From NCBI GenBank assembly GCA_013152585.1, contig JAADGC010000071.1, positions 1-49,483 of the forward strand: a stretch of DNA of 49,483 bases, read 5' to 3'. The translations under genes were made by a program, and so were the position numbers. Shown piece after piece: positions 1 to 9,932 of the stretch; positions within the stretch are counted from its first letter, which is position 1, and every line of letters starts with the position of its first letter. The notes beneath the pieces were generated by a model. The model ran no database searches. It was not told the origin of the DNA and worked only from the letters and a program-made list of their open reading frames with translations. This stretch comes from Chloroflexota bacterium. GTDB taxonomy: Bacteria > Chloroflexota > Anaerolineae > J102.

Positions 1-36
1 GCGCCAAAATTAGCTCAGTGCCAGGATCTTTCCCCC

Positions 37-1149
37 ATGAAAATTGAACACATAACCCTGCATCACATCCGCATGCCCCTGGTGGCCCCTTTCCAGACCT
101 CCCGCTGGGTGGAACGCGACCGCGAATGTGTGCTGGTGGAGCTGCAGGCCGAAGGACTCACGGGTTGGGGCGAATGTGTGGCCACGCAAAGCTGCACCTA
201 CTCCTACGAGACCGTCAAAACCAACTGGCTGATCCTGGAAGATTTTCTGCTACCCGCCCTCCTCGGCGTCGATCTACCTGACATCAGCACTTATCACCGG
301 CTCATCAGCCACGTCACAGGGCACCCCATGGCCAAAGCCGGGCTGGAGATGGCCCTGTGGGATGTCTTTGCCCAGGCCGCGGGTGTGTCGTTGCAGCACC
401 TTTTGGGCGGGGAAGGAGATCGGGTGGCCGTAGGAGTGTCGGTCGGCATCCAGCCCGACATCCCGGCCTTGTTGGCGCAGGTCGAGGCATATTTACGGCA
501 GGGCTACACCCGCATCAAAATCAAAATCAAACCGGGCCGGGACTTCGCCGACACCGCAGCCCTGCGCCAGGCGTATCCCGACCTGTTGTTGCAGGTGGAC
601 GCCAACTCGGCCTACCGTCTGACCGACATCGACACGCTCAAAGCCCTCGACGATTTGGGCTTGCTGCTGATCGAGCAACCGCTGGCCCATGATGACATCC
701 TGGATCACGCCAAGCTGCAGGCCCAATTACGAACCGCGCTTTGTCTGGATGAAAGTATCACCTCGGTAGACCATGCCCGCTGGGCGCTGGAAGTAGACGC
801 CTGCCGTATCATCAACATCAAGCCCGGCCGTGTGGGTGGCATGGCCGAGGGCAAACGCATCCACGATACTTGTCATGCCCAGGGCGTGCCCGTATGGATG
901 GGGGGCATGTTGGAGACAGGCATTGGCCGGGCGGCGAACCTGGCCCTGGCTTCGCTGCCGGGATTTACGCTGCCGGGTGACATCTCCGCTTCCGCCCGCT
1001 ATTATCAGCGCGACATCATCACCGAGCCCTTCGAACTGAATCCTGACAGCACACTGAGTGTGCCCACCGGCCCCGGTTTGGGCGTGACCATGGATCGAGA
1101 CTGGTTGCAGCAAATAAGGCTGCGCAGGCAGACCTTCACCGGGGGATGA
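37..1149 (+). CDS. menC: o-succinylbenzoate synthase / N-acylamino acid racemase-like enzyme (MenC subgroup, enolase superfamily)
   Basis: 370 aa; enolase-superfamily motifs: KIKIK catalytic lysine region, QVDANSAY, LIEQPL, CLDESI, INIKPGRVGG, GGMLETGIGRAAN. Confidence 0.8.
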   Translation: MKIEHITLHHIRMPLVAPFQTSRWVERDRECVLVELQAEGLTGWGECVATQSCTYSYETVKTNWLILEDFLLPALLGVDLPDISTYHRLISHVTGHPMAKAGLEMALWDVFAQAAGVSLQHLLGGEGDRVAVGVSVGIQPDIPALLAQVEAYLRQGYTRIKIKIKPGRDFADTAALRQAYPDLLLQVDANSAYRLTDIDTLKALDDLGLLLIEQPLAHDDILDHAKLQAQLRTALCLDESITSVDHARWALEVDACRIINIKPGRVGGMAEGKRIHDTCHAQGVPVWMGGMLETGIGRAANLALASLPGFTLPGDISASARYYQRDIITEPFELNPDSTLSVPTGPGLGVTMDRDWLQQIRLRRQTFTGG

Positions 1150-1202
1150 ATCCGACCAGGTACTTTCATAGCTTGAAATCTTAACAAATGAGTCAAGTTT
1201 TT

Positions 1203-1272
1203 GGACACAGATTAACACAGATTTTCACAGATATTTTTTATCTGTGTGCGAAGCCTGTGTCTATCTGTGTCC
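1203..1272. repeat. fold-back element built on CAGATTAACACAGAT / ATCTGTGT
   Basis: GGACACAGAT (1203-1212) ... ATCTGTGTCC (1263-1272), with internal TATCTGTGT arms. Confidence 0.7.
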
Positions 1273-1280
1273 TGATTCTC

Positions 1281-1306
1281 GTCGGTTTGAGGCGAAGCTT
1301 TGCTAG
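1281..1306 (+). repeat. dispersed repeat CGGTTTGAGGCGAAGCTTYGCTAG, partial copy
   Basis: Matches 16813..16864 and 41380..41431 (reverse). Confidence 0.8.
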
Positions 1307-1371
1307 TACACGCAGGCGTAAATAGCGCACCGGTGAGCAAACGTTAGCCGCATCACGGATGTGCCGGGCGC

Positions 1372-1409
1372 CGACAACCCTCCCGTTACTTGGGCCGTCG
1401 TGACCTAGC
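1372..1409 (+). repeat. dispersed 38-bp repeat copy
   Basis: CGACAACCCTCCCGTTACTTGGGCCGTCGTGACCTAGC, 32/38 to 34874..34911. Confidence 0.75.
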
Positions 1410-1418
1410 CCCGCCGGC

Positions 1419-3698
1419 CTACTCCGCCAAATGCCGCTTCACCATCAGCACCGAACACTGCACCGAATCGGCCACAACATCGGGGATGGAGCCAAACAGG
1501 AAATTACGGATGCGCCATTCGTGCGAAGCGCCGATAATCACCAAATCGTACGGCGCCGCATTCAGGTGCATCTGTAGCGAATCCACCACATCTGCCCCCG
1601 GCTCCACAAAATACTGTACCTGCTCATAGCTACCCACGATCGGGGCCACCGAACGCCGTAGCTGCGTCTGTTCCGCCTCTCTATCCGTGCCCGGCGGCAC
1701 GATCCGCAAAATGTGTACCTCAGCGGCAGTGGCCTCGGCAATGCGCACGGCAAATTCCAGGCCCAGTTGGGCATGCGGCCCACCTCCCCACGGAATCAAG
1801 ATCGATTTCACTTGCTCGATACCGCGGTTTTTCAGCACAGCCACATCCACCGGCGTATTGGCCAAAATACGCTGCACAGGACTGTTGTAAATGCGACTCA
1901 GGCTGAAACCACCCTGCCAGCCCAGCAACAACAGATCCGCATGCAGCCGCACAGTCTCGGCCGTGAGGCTGCCGAAGACATCGTGCGCCACATCCGAGAC
2001 GGCGCTTATCTGTGTCTCGCTGAGGGGACGCAGTACCCCCGATGTGCCTTGGAACTGAGCATCATGGGCCGTTGCCTGCTTGGCCAGCGCCACGATCGTA
2101 TGTTCCAACAAACTCCGCTGCCCGAACTGCCCCCGGGCCATTTGCAACGGAGTTTGCAACGGCACCCGCACCAGATGCAAGCCCATGACTTCCCCCCCCT
2201 CCTGACGGCCGGTAGCCAGATAGCGCCCCAGGCGCAGCAGATCCGTTTCGTGCTGGGGATTAGCCAACGCCACCATCACCCTACGCGGGGCAATGACATC
2301 GATCAAACGCACCGCCGGTCGTACCATTGCCGGCGCCACCATCACCGGTTCTGCTGTCACCGCGAAGGCGCGCCAGCCCAATTGGGCCCACCGCGCCTTT
2401 ACCAGCGGCAAACCATAGCGCACATCCACCCGCCGTCGTGCCCAACCCCAATACCAAAGCTGGCTGAGGATAATCAGTCCCACAATAATAACCTGGGCCA
2501 CCACGCCTGCCGACAGCACGATCACCACACAGCCCAAAGCTGCCACCACCTGCAAATACGGCGTCCCCGGCATACGAAACGAAGGTCGGTACCAGTCGGG
2601 AGCTGCCACGCGCAACACCACCACCCCCACATTCAACGCCGCATAACTGTACAATTGCAGCACACTGGCAATCTCGGCCAGCGTTTCCAGGCTTTCCACC
2701 AGCAAGAACGTCAGGGCCAGCCCCCCCGTCAGTAAAATGGCGCGGTACGGTGTCAGGCGCTTGGGATGAATACGACTTAGCCAGGTAGGCACCATGCCAT
2801 CGCGGGACATGGCCAGATTGATGCGTGATGCCGCCATGATACTGGCGTTGGCCGACGACAACGTGGCCAACAACCCCCCAAATACCAACACCCCGGCCCC
2901 CACTGGCCCCAGCATCCGCCTGGCCGCAACCGTCAGGGGAGAGCGGATATGCTGGATTTCCTGCGGAGAAAACATCCCTGCCACCACAATCACAATCAAA
3001 ACGTACAGCACCGTCACCAGAGCCACCGAGCCAATCAAAGCCCGCGGCAAATTCCGACCCGGATCCTTAATCTCCTCCGAAACAGCGGCAATTTTGACAA
3101 AACCCAAAAACGAAATAAACACGACTGACGTGGTGGTAAAAATGGGATTGGCGCCATAGGGCATAAAAGGCGTGAGATTGCCCCTGTCAACGTGTAACAG
3201 CCCGGAGACGATAAATCCGAAGAGGATCACAATCAGTGTCAAAACCACTACCACTTGGGTGCCGCCCGACTCCTTGGCACCCACTATATTCAGCATCGTG
3301 AAGAGGATACCCCCTGCTACCGCACCCCAGAAAGGCGTAATCGGCAAAAATTCCGCCAGATACTCGCCCATGCCGAACAGATAAAAGGCGATGGCAAACG
3401 TCAGGCTCAGCCAAATACCAATGCCCGAGATAGCACCAAAGGCCGGGCCCAGAGAACGCGAAACAAAGAAATAATCGCCGCCCGAGGTGGGCATGCCCGT
3501 CGCCAGCTCAGCCGCACTGGCAGCCGTAATAAGACAAATGATACCGGCGCTGACATAAGACAAGATCGCCGCCGGACCGGTGAGCGACACCGCCAGGCCC
3601 GAAAGCAAGAAGATACCCGCTCCGATCATCGTTCCCGAACCGATCGTCAGGGCAGCCCAGAATCCTAATTCGCGGCGCAAAGGTTCATTCGTGGTCAT
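1419..3698 (-). CDS. APC-family amino acid permease with C-terminal universal stress protein (UspA-like) domains
   Basis: 759 aa; N-terminal permease motif GSGTMIGAGIFLLSG, about 12 TM stretches; C-terminal segments including LLLLGWQGG and DLVIIGASHEW...FLFGSIPDVVADSVQCSVLMVK typical of Usp. Confidence 0.85.
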   Translation of the reverse strand: MTTNEPLRRELGFWAALTIGSGTMIGAGIFLLSGLAVSLTGPAAILSYVSAGIICLITAASAAELATGMPTSGGDYFFVSRSLGPAFGAISGIGIWLSLTFAIAFYLFGMGEYLAEFLPITPFWGAVAGGILFTMLNIVGAKESGGTQVVVVLTLIVILFGFIVSGLLHVDRGNLTPFMPYGANPIFTTTSVVFISFLGFVKIAAVSEEIKDPGRNLPRALIGSVALVTVLYVLIVIVVAGMFSPQEIQHIRSPLTVAARRMLGPVGAGVLVFGGLLATLSSANASIMAASRINLAMSRDGMVPTWLSRIHPKRLTPYRAILLTGGLALTFLLVESLETLAEIASVLQLYSYAALNVGVVVLRVAAPDWYRPSFRMPGTPYLQVVAALGCVVIVLSAGVVAQVIIVGLIILSQLWYWGWARRRVDVRYGLPLVKARWAQLGWRAFAVTAEPVMVAPAMVRPAVRLIDVIAPRRVMVALANPQHETDLLRLGRYLATGRQEGGEVMGLHLVRVPLQTPLQMARGQFGQRSLLEHTIVALAKQATAHDAQFQGTSGVLRPLSETQISAVSDVAHDVFGSLTAETVRLHADLLLLGWQGGFSLSRIYNSPVQRILANTPVDVAVLKNRGIEQVKSILIPWGGGPHAQLGLEFAVRIAEATAAEVHILRIVPPGTDREAEQTQLRRSVAPIVGSYEQVQYFVEPGADVVDSLQMHLNAAPYDLVIIGASHEWRIRNFLFGSIPDVVADSVQCSVLMVKRHLAE

Positions 3699-3800
3699 GG
3701 CAAGCTTTCCTGACAGATAATGAATGGATCAATGGGTAGCAGGCGTGTATTGTATACGTTCTGCCAGCCGCGCACAACTTGGACATCGAGATAGGGCGCA

Positions 3801-5408
3801 CTACGTCAGATAATCGAGTCCCCGCAGTCGTTCCTCCAACGCAGCCTGTTCATCCGCGGTCAGGCCAGACGTCCCTCCCGTAGCAGGCGTCGTCTCGGGC
3901 AACGATTGCGGTGGCGATGCCGGCGGCGTCAACATCTCGGCCAACACCCGGCCATCGAGCGCTGCCGGTGGGATATAGCCCAATAGCTGCAGCATCGTTG
4001 GCACCATATCCAGCAAAGTGGGCTGCGGGTGTAGCCGGGCCTGGGCTCGAATCCCCGCCCCGGCAGCAGCTAAAATCCCATCAGGCCGATGCCAGCCCCC
4101 GGCGTGCTGCGTCTCCCAGCGGTACAGGCGCCGACCCCGCAACAATCCATCCGTCACCACATCGCGCACATCTGCCGGACGCACGAAAAGATCCGGCGCC
4201 TGGCTCACCTGAGGGCCGCTAAACAGCTCCTGCGGTCGCAGCACCTCCGCGATTAGCGCCTGCCCCTGCTCATCCCGCAAGCCCAGCAGCATCTCCGTGA
4301 TGGCATCGACCAAAGCCGGCACGTCCTGCGGGGCCACGATGCCGTGTGCGTAGCGATCACTGCGATTGAGATGAATGCACAATTCGTGAGCCGCCCCCGC
4401 AAAGGCCCCTGTCTGCGACCAGTCGATCAAATCCAGCAGCGCCGGATTCGCCTGCACGTGCCGTCTGGCGTCATCCTCCGCAGCCCCCAGGCGTCGCCAT
4501 AGCTTGCTGGCCCGGCGCTGCAGCCGGTTCTGTAGCAGGCGCCGGCGGCGTAAGCGCAAAAAACCATGTTGCGCCAGGGCGTTGTTCAGCGCCAAACGCC
4601 GATACATGGGGCCGAAGCCATGATCGCTGACGAGCAGCAGTGTGCCCTGCGGCAAAACACGGGCCGCAACCTCGCCGATCAGAGCATCGATCTGCCTCAG
4701 TGCGGGCAGCAATGCCTGGCGGAGGGGCTCAGATTCGGGGAGGTGATAACGTGGATGCTGGGGATGGAGGACGCCCCAGTACACATGCTGGATGGTATCC
4801 AGATTCATCAACACCGTCATGAATACATCGGGCTGGAAACGGTCTTGCAGCCAGGCGATGGCCCGACGTTTTTGCTCTGTCTCAGCCATCAACCGGGCCA
4901 CAAACGCCTGAGTGGTGGCCAGATCGGCATCGTGACCAGGCGGTGGTACATGAAAAATCCACTCTCCCACAACAGCCTGCAACTCCTCGGCCAAAGAGGG
5001 AGGCGCAAACGCTCCGCTGGCACCCGGTGGCGTCAAAAAGCCGGAGAGTGCAAATCCTGTCGGGGCCGACGCCGGATAGGTGATGGGCATCCCCATCACC
5101 CCCACGCTTAGCTGCGTCCCCGCCAACAGCTCCCAGATCGCAGGCGCCTGCACATGGCTGGCGCCCGTCACCTGCTGCTTCCCCTGATGGTCGCGATGCA
5201 CGAACGAGAACACGCCATGCTTGCCCGCGTTCACGCCCGTATAAAACGAAGGCCACGCCAGTGCCGTCACCGGCGGATACGTCGAACGCAGGGGCGCCCG
5301 CACGCCGGCCTGGAGTACCGTTTGCAAATGCGGCAGATGCCCTGCTGCCATCAACGGATCTAACAGATCCCAGGTAGCGCCATCAAGGCCCAGAACAAAG
5401 AGCGGCAT
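3801..5408 (-). CDS. alkaline phosphatase family / type I phosphodiesterase-nucleotide pyrophosphatase protein
   Basis: 535 aa; LGLDGATWDLLDPLMAAGHLPHL, PSFYTGVNAGKHGVFSF, LLLVSDHGFGP, TLLDMVPTMLQLLG metal-site motifs. Confidence 0.85.
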   Translation of the reverse strand: MPLFVLGLDGATWDLLDPLMAAGHLPHLQTVLQAGVRAPLRSTYPPVTALAWPSFYTGVNAGKHGVFSFVHRDHQGKQQVTGASHVQAPAIWELLAGTQLSVGVMGMPITYPASAPTGFALSGFLTPPGASGAFAPPSLAEELQAVVGEWIFHVPPPGHDADLATTQAFVARLMAETEQKRRAIAWLQDRFQPDVFMTVLMNLDTIQHVYWGVLHPQHPRYHLPESEPLRQALLPALRQIDALIGEVAARVLPQGTLLLVSDHGFGPMYRRLALNNALAQHGFLRLRRRRLLQNRLQRRASKLWRRLGAAEDDARRHVQANPALLDLIDWSQTGAFAGAAHELCIHLNRSDRYAHGIVAPQDVPALVDAITEMLLGLRDEQGQALIAEVLRPQELFSGPQVSQAPDLFVRPADVRDVVTDGLLRGRRLYRWETQHAGGWHRPDGILAAAGAGIRAQARLHPQPTLLDMVPTMLQLLGYIPPAALDGRVLAEMLTPPASPPQSLPETTPATGGTSGLTADEQAALEERLRGLDYLT

Positions 5409-5421
5409 CTGTGCGTCTCCC

Positions 5422-6990
5422 TTATTCTGCCCGGGCGGGAACGAGTTCGCGCAACATGCGCTGGAAGCGCGTCTGCAACGCCCGCAACATCAGGCGGTCA
5501 CCTTCATCCAGGCCCAGGGCCAGCAAAACAGCCACATACACCAGGCTCAGGGCCAGACAAGCGGCGGCCAGCAATAAAATGTGATCCAGCGGCAGCCAGC
5601 GCAGCCAGGCGGCGCCTGCCAGACCTGCGGGCACGGCAGCGATCAGCGGGCGCACAAAGGCCCGGCTGAATGGGTGCATGTGCATCAGCTTCCATACCTC
5701 CACCAGCCGCACGATGTTGATCAGTGACATAATCGTCCCGCCTGCGATCGAGGCTCCCAACAGGCCTGCCTTTGGCACCAGCCAAAAATCCAGCAACAAC
5801 GCCAGCACCACCGTCAGCAATGAATTCAGAAAAGTGATGTCCGAGCGCCCCGACATGATCAGCATCACCCCCACGGCCCCGGTGGCAAAATTAACCAGTT
5901 GCCCCAGGCTGAGAATTCGCAGAGCGTTGGCGCCCTGCACGAATTCAGGACCAAAAAGACTCATCAATTGCGGGGCAAAGAGCATTTGCACCAGGAACAA
6001 AGGCATGGCCACGGTCACAATCCAGCGGGTCACCAGCTTGAACAGCGCCGCCAGGCGCGCCATCTCACGACGATGATGCAGGTCGGATATCAGCGGTGAG
6101 AAGATGGCATTAAACGCGGTCAGTACGATCAGGCCCAGCCCGGCCAGCCGCACGGCCGCATTGTAAATGCCGGCCATATCCACAATCAGAAACATCCCCA
6201 GCACCAGCAACTCGGTGCGGCCGTTGAGGTAATCGATGACATTGGAAAAAAGCAAGGGCAACGAGAAACGGGCCAATTGTCGCCCCGTCCCCGGCGTAGG
6301 CGTATCGGCGGCAGGGATGTTCTGTGTCAGTCGACGCAAAAAGAACAGTGCCAGAAATGTGCCCACGACCTGCGCCACCACAAAACCCAGCACCGGCGCC
6401 ATGGCCACCCGCCCCCAAAACACGATCAGCAGCAACGAAACGAATAACTTGATGGCCGGCTGCACCACGTTCACCACAAAGGCCCGATAGCGTATGGTGC
6501 GGAATGCCTGGGTGCCGGCAATGGCAATGCCTGTGAGCGTCATGGCCGGTACGGCGATGGCAATCACCGGCAATAAAAACAGCAACTGGGGTTTATCGGT
6601 CCAGTGCAATGCCTGCAAGATGAGCTGCGGGAAGCGCCATACCAGCAGAGCACCCACACCACTGGTGATCCCCCCCACCCATAAAGCCAGCCCCGCCAGA
6701 TGTCGCAGTGAGGCCCCCTGACCTTGCCCGCGTCTGATGCTGGCATAACGCATGAGACCCCTGTCCATGCCCACGATCGCAAAACGGCTGATCAGAGTCA
6801 CAGCCGCAACCCCCAGGGTGTACAGGCCGTATTGCTCGGCGCCCACCTGTCGGGCCACGAGAATGCCGAACAGGTAGCTGAACGCGTAATACACAATGTT
6901 CCCGCCCAGGCCAATGCCGGCGCCGCGGGCAATTTGCCCGATCTCCGTCTCCATCTCGGTGAGGGGGGCTGGGGAGGTGGCTGTGGTCAT
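5422..6990 (-). CDS. flippase / polysaccharide biosynthesis (Wzx/MATE-like) membrane protein
   Basis: 522 aa; multi-TM, N-terminal RGAGIGLGGNIVYYAFSYLFGILVARQVGAEQYGLYTLG typical of O-antigen flippases. Confidence 0.8.
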   Translation of the reverse strand: MTTATSPAPLTEMETEIGQIARGAGIGLGGNIVYYAFSYLFGILVARQVGAEQYGLYTLGVAAVTLISRFAIVGMDRGLMRYASIRRGQGQGASLRHLAGLALWVGGITSGVGALLVWRFPQLILQALHWTDKPQLLFLLPVIAIAVPAMTLTGIAIAGTQAFRTIRYRAFVVNVVQPAIKLFVSLLLIVFWGRVAMAPVLGFVVAQVVGTFLALFFLRRLTQNIPAADTPTPGTGRQLARFSLPLLFSNVIDYLNGRTELLVLGMFLIVDMAGIYNAAVRLAGLGLIVLTAFNAIFSPLISDLHHRREMARLAALFKLVTRWIVTVAMPLFLVQMLFAPQLMSLFGPEFVQGANALRILSLGQLVNFATGAVGVMLIMSGRSDITFLNSLLTVVLALLLDFWLVPKAGLLGASIAGGTIMSLINIVRLVEVWKLMHMHPFSRAFVRPLIAAVPAGLAGAAWLRWLPLDHILLLAAACLALSLVYVAVLLALGLDEGDRLMLRALQTRFQRMLRELVPARAE

Positions 6991-7123
6991 AGAGGATTGC
7001 GTGGGAAACAGGGAGAAGAGAGGGCGGAGTCGGTGGATATCAGCCGGTTATGAGCGGGGCAGAGGGCAAAGGCGCTGCACCCACCCCATTATCTGGTATC
7101 CCGGCTGCCACCAGGCTCGACCT

Positions 7124-7519
7124 TCAGGAGCGGTGCATGGAGGCACTAAACCACGTGTAGACAAGGCGCCAGATCATCAAAAAGAGGGCCAGAAAGAGCG
7201 CTGTGACCACATAAAATGCCCAGGGGCTGAAATGCCCTTCGAACAAGGCGCGCACCAGGGCGCCAACCACCAGGCTGGGGAGTATGCTTATCGCCACGGT
7301 GCGGATGGCCGCCTTGTAATTGGCCACCGCCTGCGGCCGGAACGCCCCCAACCATGGCGCCACCAGCAACCAGCCGATGATGAACGGGGCTGCGGTATTA
7401 AAGGTGACCAATAAAGCGTCGGCTCCTGCTGCCAGTTGGTGCGAACCGCGTCCCACCGCCGCGAATAAGAAGATGGCAACGACATCACCGAAATACAGCA
7501 ACCATGCCTGTGCCATCAT
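7124..7519 (-). CDS. DUF3054 domain-containing membrane protein
   Basis: 131 aa, 4 TM, LYFGDVVAIFLFAAVGRGSH motif; ATGA-type overlap with the upstream FAH gene. Confidence 0.75.
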   Translation of the reverse strand: MMAQAWLLYFGDVVAIFLFAAVGRGSHQLAAGADALLVTFNTAAPFIIGWLLVAPWLGAFRPQAVANYKAAIRTVAISILPSLVVGALVRALFEGHFSPWAFYVVTALFLALFLMIWRLVYTWFSASMHRS

Positions 7520-8361
7520 GCCTGCTTACCCAGATAGGGGCCCACGGTGTTCTGCAAGCGGCCAATATGCTCGATCTCAACCTCGATACGATCTCCCGGC
7601 TGCAGAAAGACGGGCGGATTGCGGAAGACACCAACGCCTCCCGGCGTGCCGGTCGTGATCACATCACCCGGCTCCAGCGTAAATGCCGCCGAGCAGATGG
7701 CAATCAGCGCCGGGACGTTATAGATCAACTGGCTGGTATGGCTGTCCTGCCGCAATTCGCCATTCACCCAGCAGCGGATAGCCAACTGGTGGGGATCCGG
7801 GATTTCGTCGGGGGTGACGATCATGGGACCCATGGGACAAAAAGTATCGAGGCTTTTGCCCCGCACCCATTGTTTGTCGTCTCTTTGCAGATCACGCGCG
7901 GTCACATCATTGAGGCAGGTGTAGCCCAGCACATAATCGTAGGCATCTCCATAAGCCACGCCATAAGCTTTTTTGCCGATGATCACCGCCAACTCGGCTT
8001 CATAATCGACTGCTTGTGTCAGTGCCGGATGCCAGCGGATCTCGCCGCCCGGGTCGTTGACCGCGGTGGGGAATTTGGCAAAAATCGTGGGTCGTTGCGG
8101 CGGCGTCAGGTTCTGTTCCCGACAATGGTCCATGTAATTGAGACCAATGGCGATGATCTTGCCGGGCTGACGGATAGGAGCCAGTAAGCGCACATTAGCC
8201 AGTGGCAAGGGCTGTGCCGCCGCGGCTGCTTGCTCGACAGCCACCATCCCGGCGGCGGCGGTGTGCTTGAGATCGGACCACGGCAACGGGTAAATGTTTT
8301 CATCGCGCAACACACCTGTAAAAACATCATCCCGATACTGAAATGTAATAAGGCGCATCAT
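7516..8361 (-). CDS. fumarylacetoacetate hydrolase family protein
   Basis: 281 aa; IAIGLNYMDHCREQ, PTIFAKFPTAVNDPGGEI, VDYEAELAVIIGKKAY, GDVITTGTPGGVG motifs. Confidence 0.92.
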   Translation of the reverse strand: MMRLITFQYRDDVFTGVLRDENIYPLPWSDLKHTAAAGMVAVEQAAAAAQPLPLANVRLLAPIRQPGKIIAIGLNYMDHCREQNLTPPQRPTIFAKFPTAVNDPGGEIRWHPALTQAVDYEAELAVIIGKKAYGVAYGDAYDYVLGYTCLNDVTARDLQRDDKQWVRGKSLDTFCPMGPMIVTPDEIPDPHQLAIRCWVNGELRQDSHTSQLIYNVPALIAICSAAFTLEPGDVITTGTPGGVGVFRNPPVFLQPGDRIEVEIEHIGRLQNTVGPYLGKQA

Positions 8362-8385
8362 CAGCTCCCGTGAAAAGGTAGCGTG

Positions 8386-9498
8386 TCAAGGAGAAAAGTG
8401 CCACTGCGAAACCGCAGGGTACTCGTAGGATACCATAACTGCGGCATATTTTTCGATTCTGTAACTGTGGCCGGGCGCCGACAGGCCATACGTCCGCACC
8501 GCCGCCGCGATTTCGATATCCGGCAACAGAACGAGGCCATCCACCCCCGCCAGCACCAAGCTCAACCACACCCCTACCCCCAGGCGTTGGCAGGGCAGGG
8601 GCAGCACCAGCGGGCGGGCAGTGACCGCTGACTGGCGGCGTAGTTCCGCTTCGTAGTCCTGCAGCCATGTGGCCTCGGGGGCCGAGGGCCCCAGCACCAC
8701 CACCAGCGGAGATGCCGCGGCCAGCTCGTGAAAGCGATAGCGCTCCACCATGGTGCTGACAGCGACTTGCCCCGGCGCCGTGCCCGCTTGCACCGCCCCA
8801 AAGCTGAGAAAAGCCGGCGGAAAGCGTGGGGCCAGCAGCCGTGAGAGGCGTCCAGCCGCGCCCATCGCCAGGCCAATGCCGGGATGAGCTTGCCGCCGCA
8901 GCCAGGCGAGCGGTATAAGCACATCGTCCTCGGTCTGGGCGGTGCCCACCAGTTTGATGATATCGGCCCCCAGCGAGCGAATTTGCATGGCCACTGTCTC
9001 CCAATCGCCCAACATCCCCTCAAAGTCGTGGTGTGAGCCAATGATGCGGCAGCCGCGGGCACGATCAGCGCCGATAGCAGCCAGCGCCGTCAGCTCGACA
9101 TCCACAAAAGGAGCTTGCAAACGCAGGGCAGCCTGCAAAATCTCCAGTCGTTCTCTTTCTCCCCCCACAAACCCTCCCCCCTGCTGGCGAGGGCGACAGG
9201 TGATGATAGCCGGTAAGGGGCTGTTCTGGATCAGGCGGGCGAGATCAAAATCACCCATTTGGTCCAGCCGGTATTCCACCAGCGTGGCCACATGGCGCAC
9301 CTGGGCCGCTTGCTGCAACGCGGCGTCGGTGTCAGGTGCGGCAATAGCGGCGGCAAGATGAATCGACGCCGTCACGGACATATGGGGGCAAGTCTCACCA
9401 GGCATTTGGGGGTAAAACAAAAACTGCATCCGCTGCGGGCCGGACGCAGTTTGGGCTGCCATGGGTTGACTGCTGTCGGGGAGCTGAGGGGATGACAC
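8386..9498 (-). CDS. aroD: type I 3-dehydroquinate dehydratase domain with an about 100-aa C-terminal extension
   Basis: VEYRLDQMGDF, IIGSHHDFEG (catalytic His), ADIIKLVGTAQ (Schiff-base Lys), GAAGRLSRLLAPRF, TAPGQ; true start may be an internal ATG (MSVTASIHLAAAI...). Confidence 0.8.
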   Translation of the reverse strand: MSSPQLPDSSQPMAAQTASGPQRMQFLFYPQMPGETCPHMSVTASIHLAAAIAAPDTDAALQQAAQVRHVATLVEYRLDQMGDFDLARLIQNSPLPAIITCRPRQQGGGFVGGERERLEILQAALRLQAPFVDVELTALAAIGADRARGCRIIGSHHDFEGMLGDWETVAMQIRSLGADIIKLVGTAQTEDDVLIPLAWLRRQAHPGIGLAMGAAGRLSRLLAPRFPPAFLSFGAVQAGTAPGQVAVSTMVERYRFHELAAASPLVVVLGPSAPEATWLQDYEAELRRQSAVTARPLVLPLPCQRLGVGVWLSLVLAGVDGLVLLPDIEIAAAVRTYGLSAPGHSYRIEKYAAVMVSYEYPAVSQWHFSP

Positions 9499-9518
9499 CT
9501 CCCCGGCGCCAGCCAGGT

Positions 9519-9707
9519 TTATTCTTGCGGTTTTTCTTCGCCAGCATCCTTGTCAGCATCCTCTTTGTTGTCGCCGCCAGCAGCATCGCGGAATTCGCGG
9601 ATGCCGCTACCGAGGGCACGGAAGACTTCCGTAGCTCGACCGGCTCCAAAGAGTAGCAAGATGATGACGATGATCAGAATCAATTCGGGGGCGCCAAGGC
9701 TGGGCAT
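9519..9707 (-). CDS. tatA: TatA/E family twin-arginine translocase subunit
   Basis: 62 aa; LGAPELILIIVIILLLFGAGRATEVFRALGSGIREFRDA. Confidence 0.9.
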   Translation of the reverse strand: MPSLGAPELILIIVIILLLFGAGRATEVFRALGSGIREFRDAAGGDNKEDADKDAGEEKPQE

Positions 9708-9932
9708 AGTTTACTCTCCATCAGAAAAAGTGGGTTGTGTTCTTATTATAGCACGAAGTAGAGAATGGTGCCCAAGTACATCTTAGGCGATACGATGCTT
9801 AACTCTCGGCGCATCCTTTCCTCGCCCGGTTATTGTTGTTATAATGGGGGTGTCCTGGCCAACGTGCCGGGATGGCCGATACCATCGGCGCCAAGTTCAT
9901 TTCTTCCATTCCCAGGTATCCGGAGGCAAAGC

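Noticed and set aside
1713-2735. 340-aa plus-strand ORF opposite the APC permease
   Set aside because: Shadow ORF rich in H/Q/R/P and without recognisable domain.
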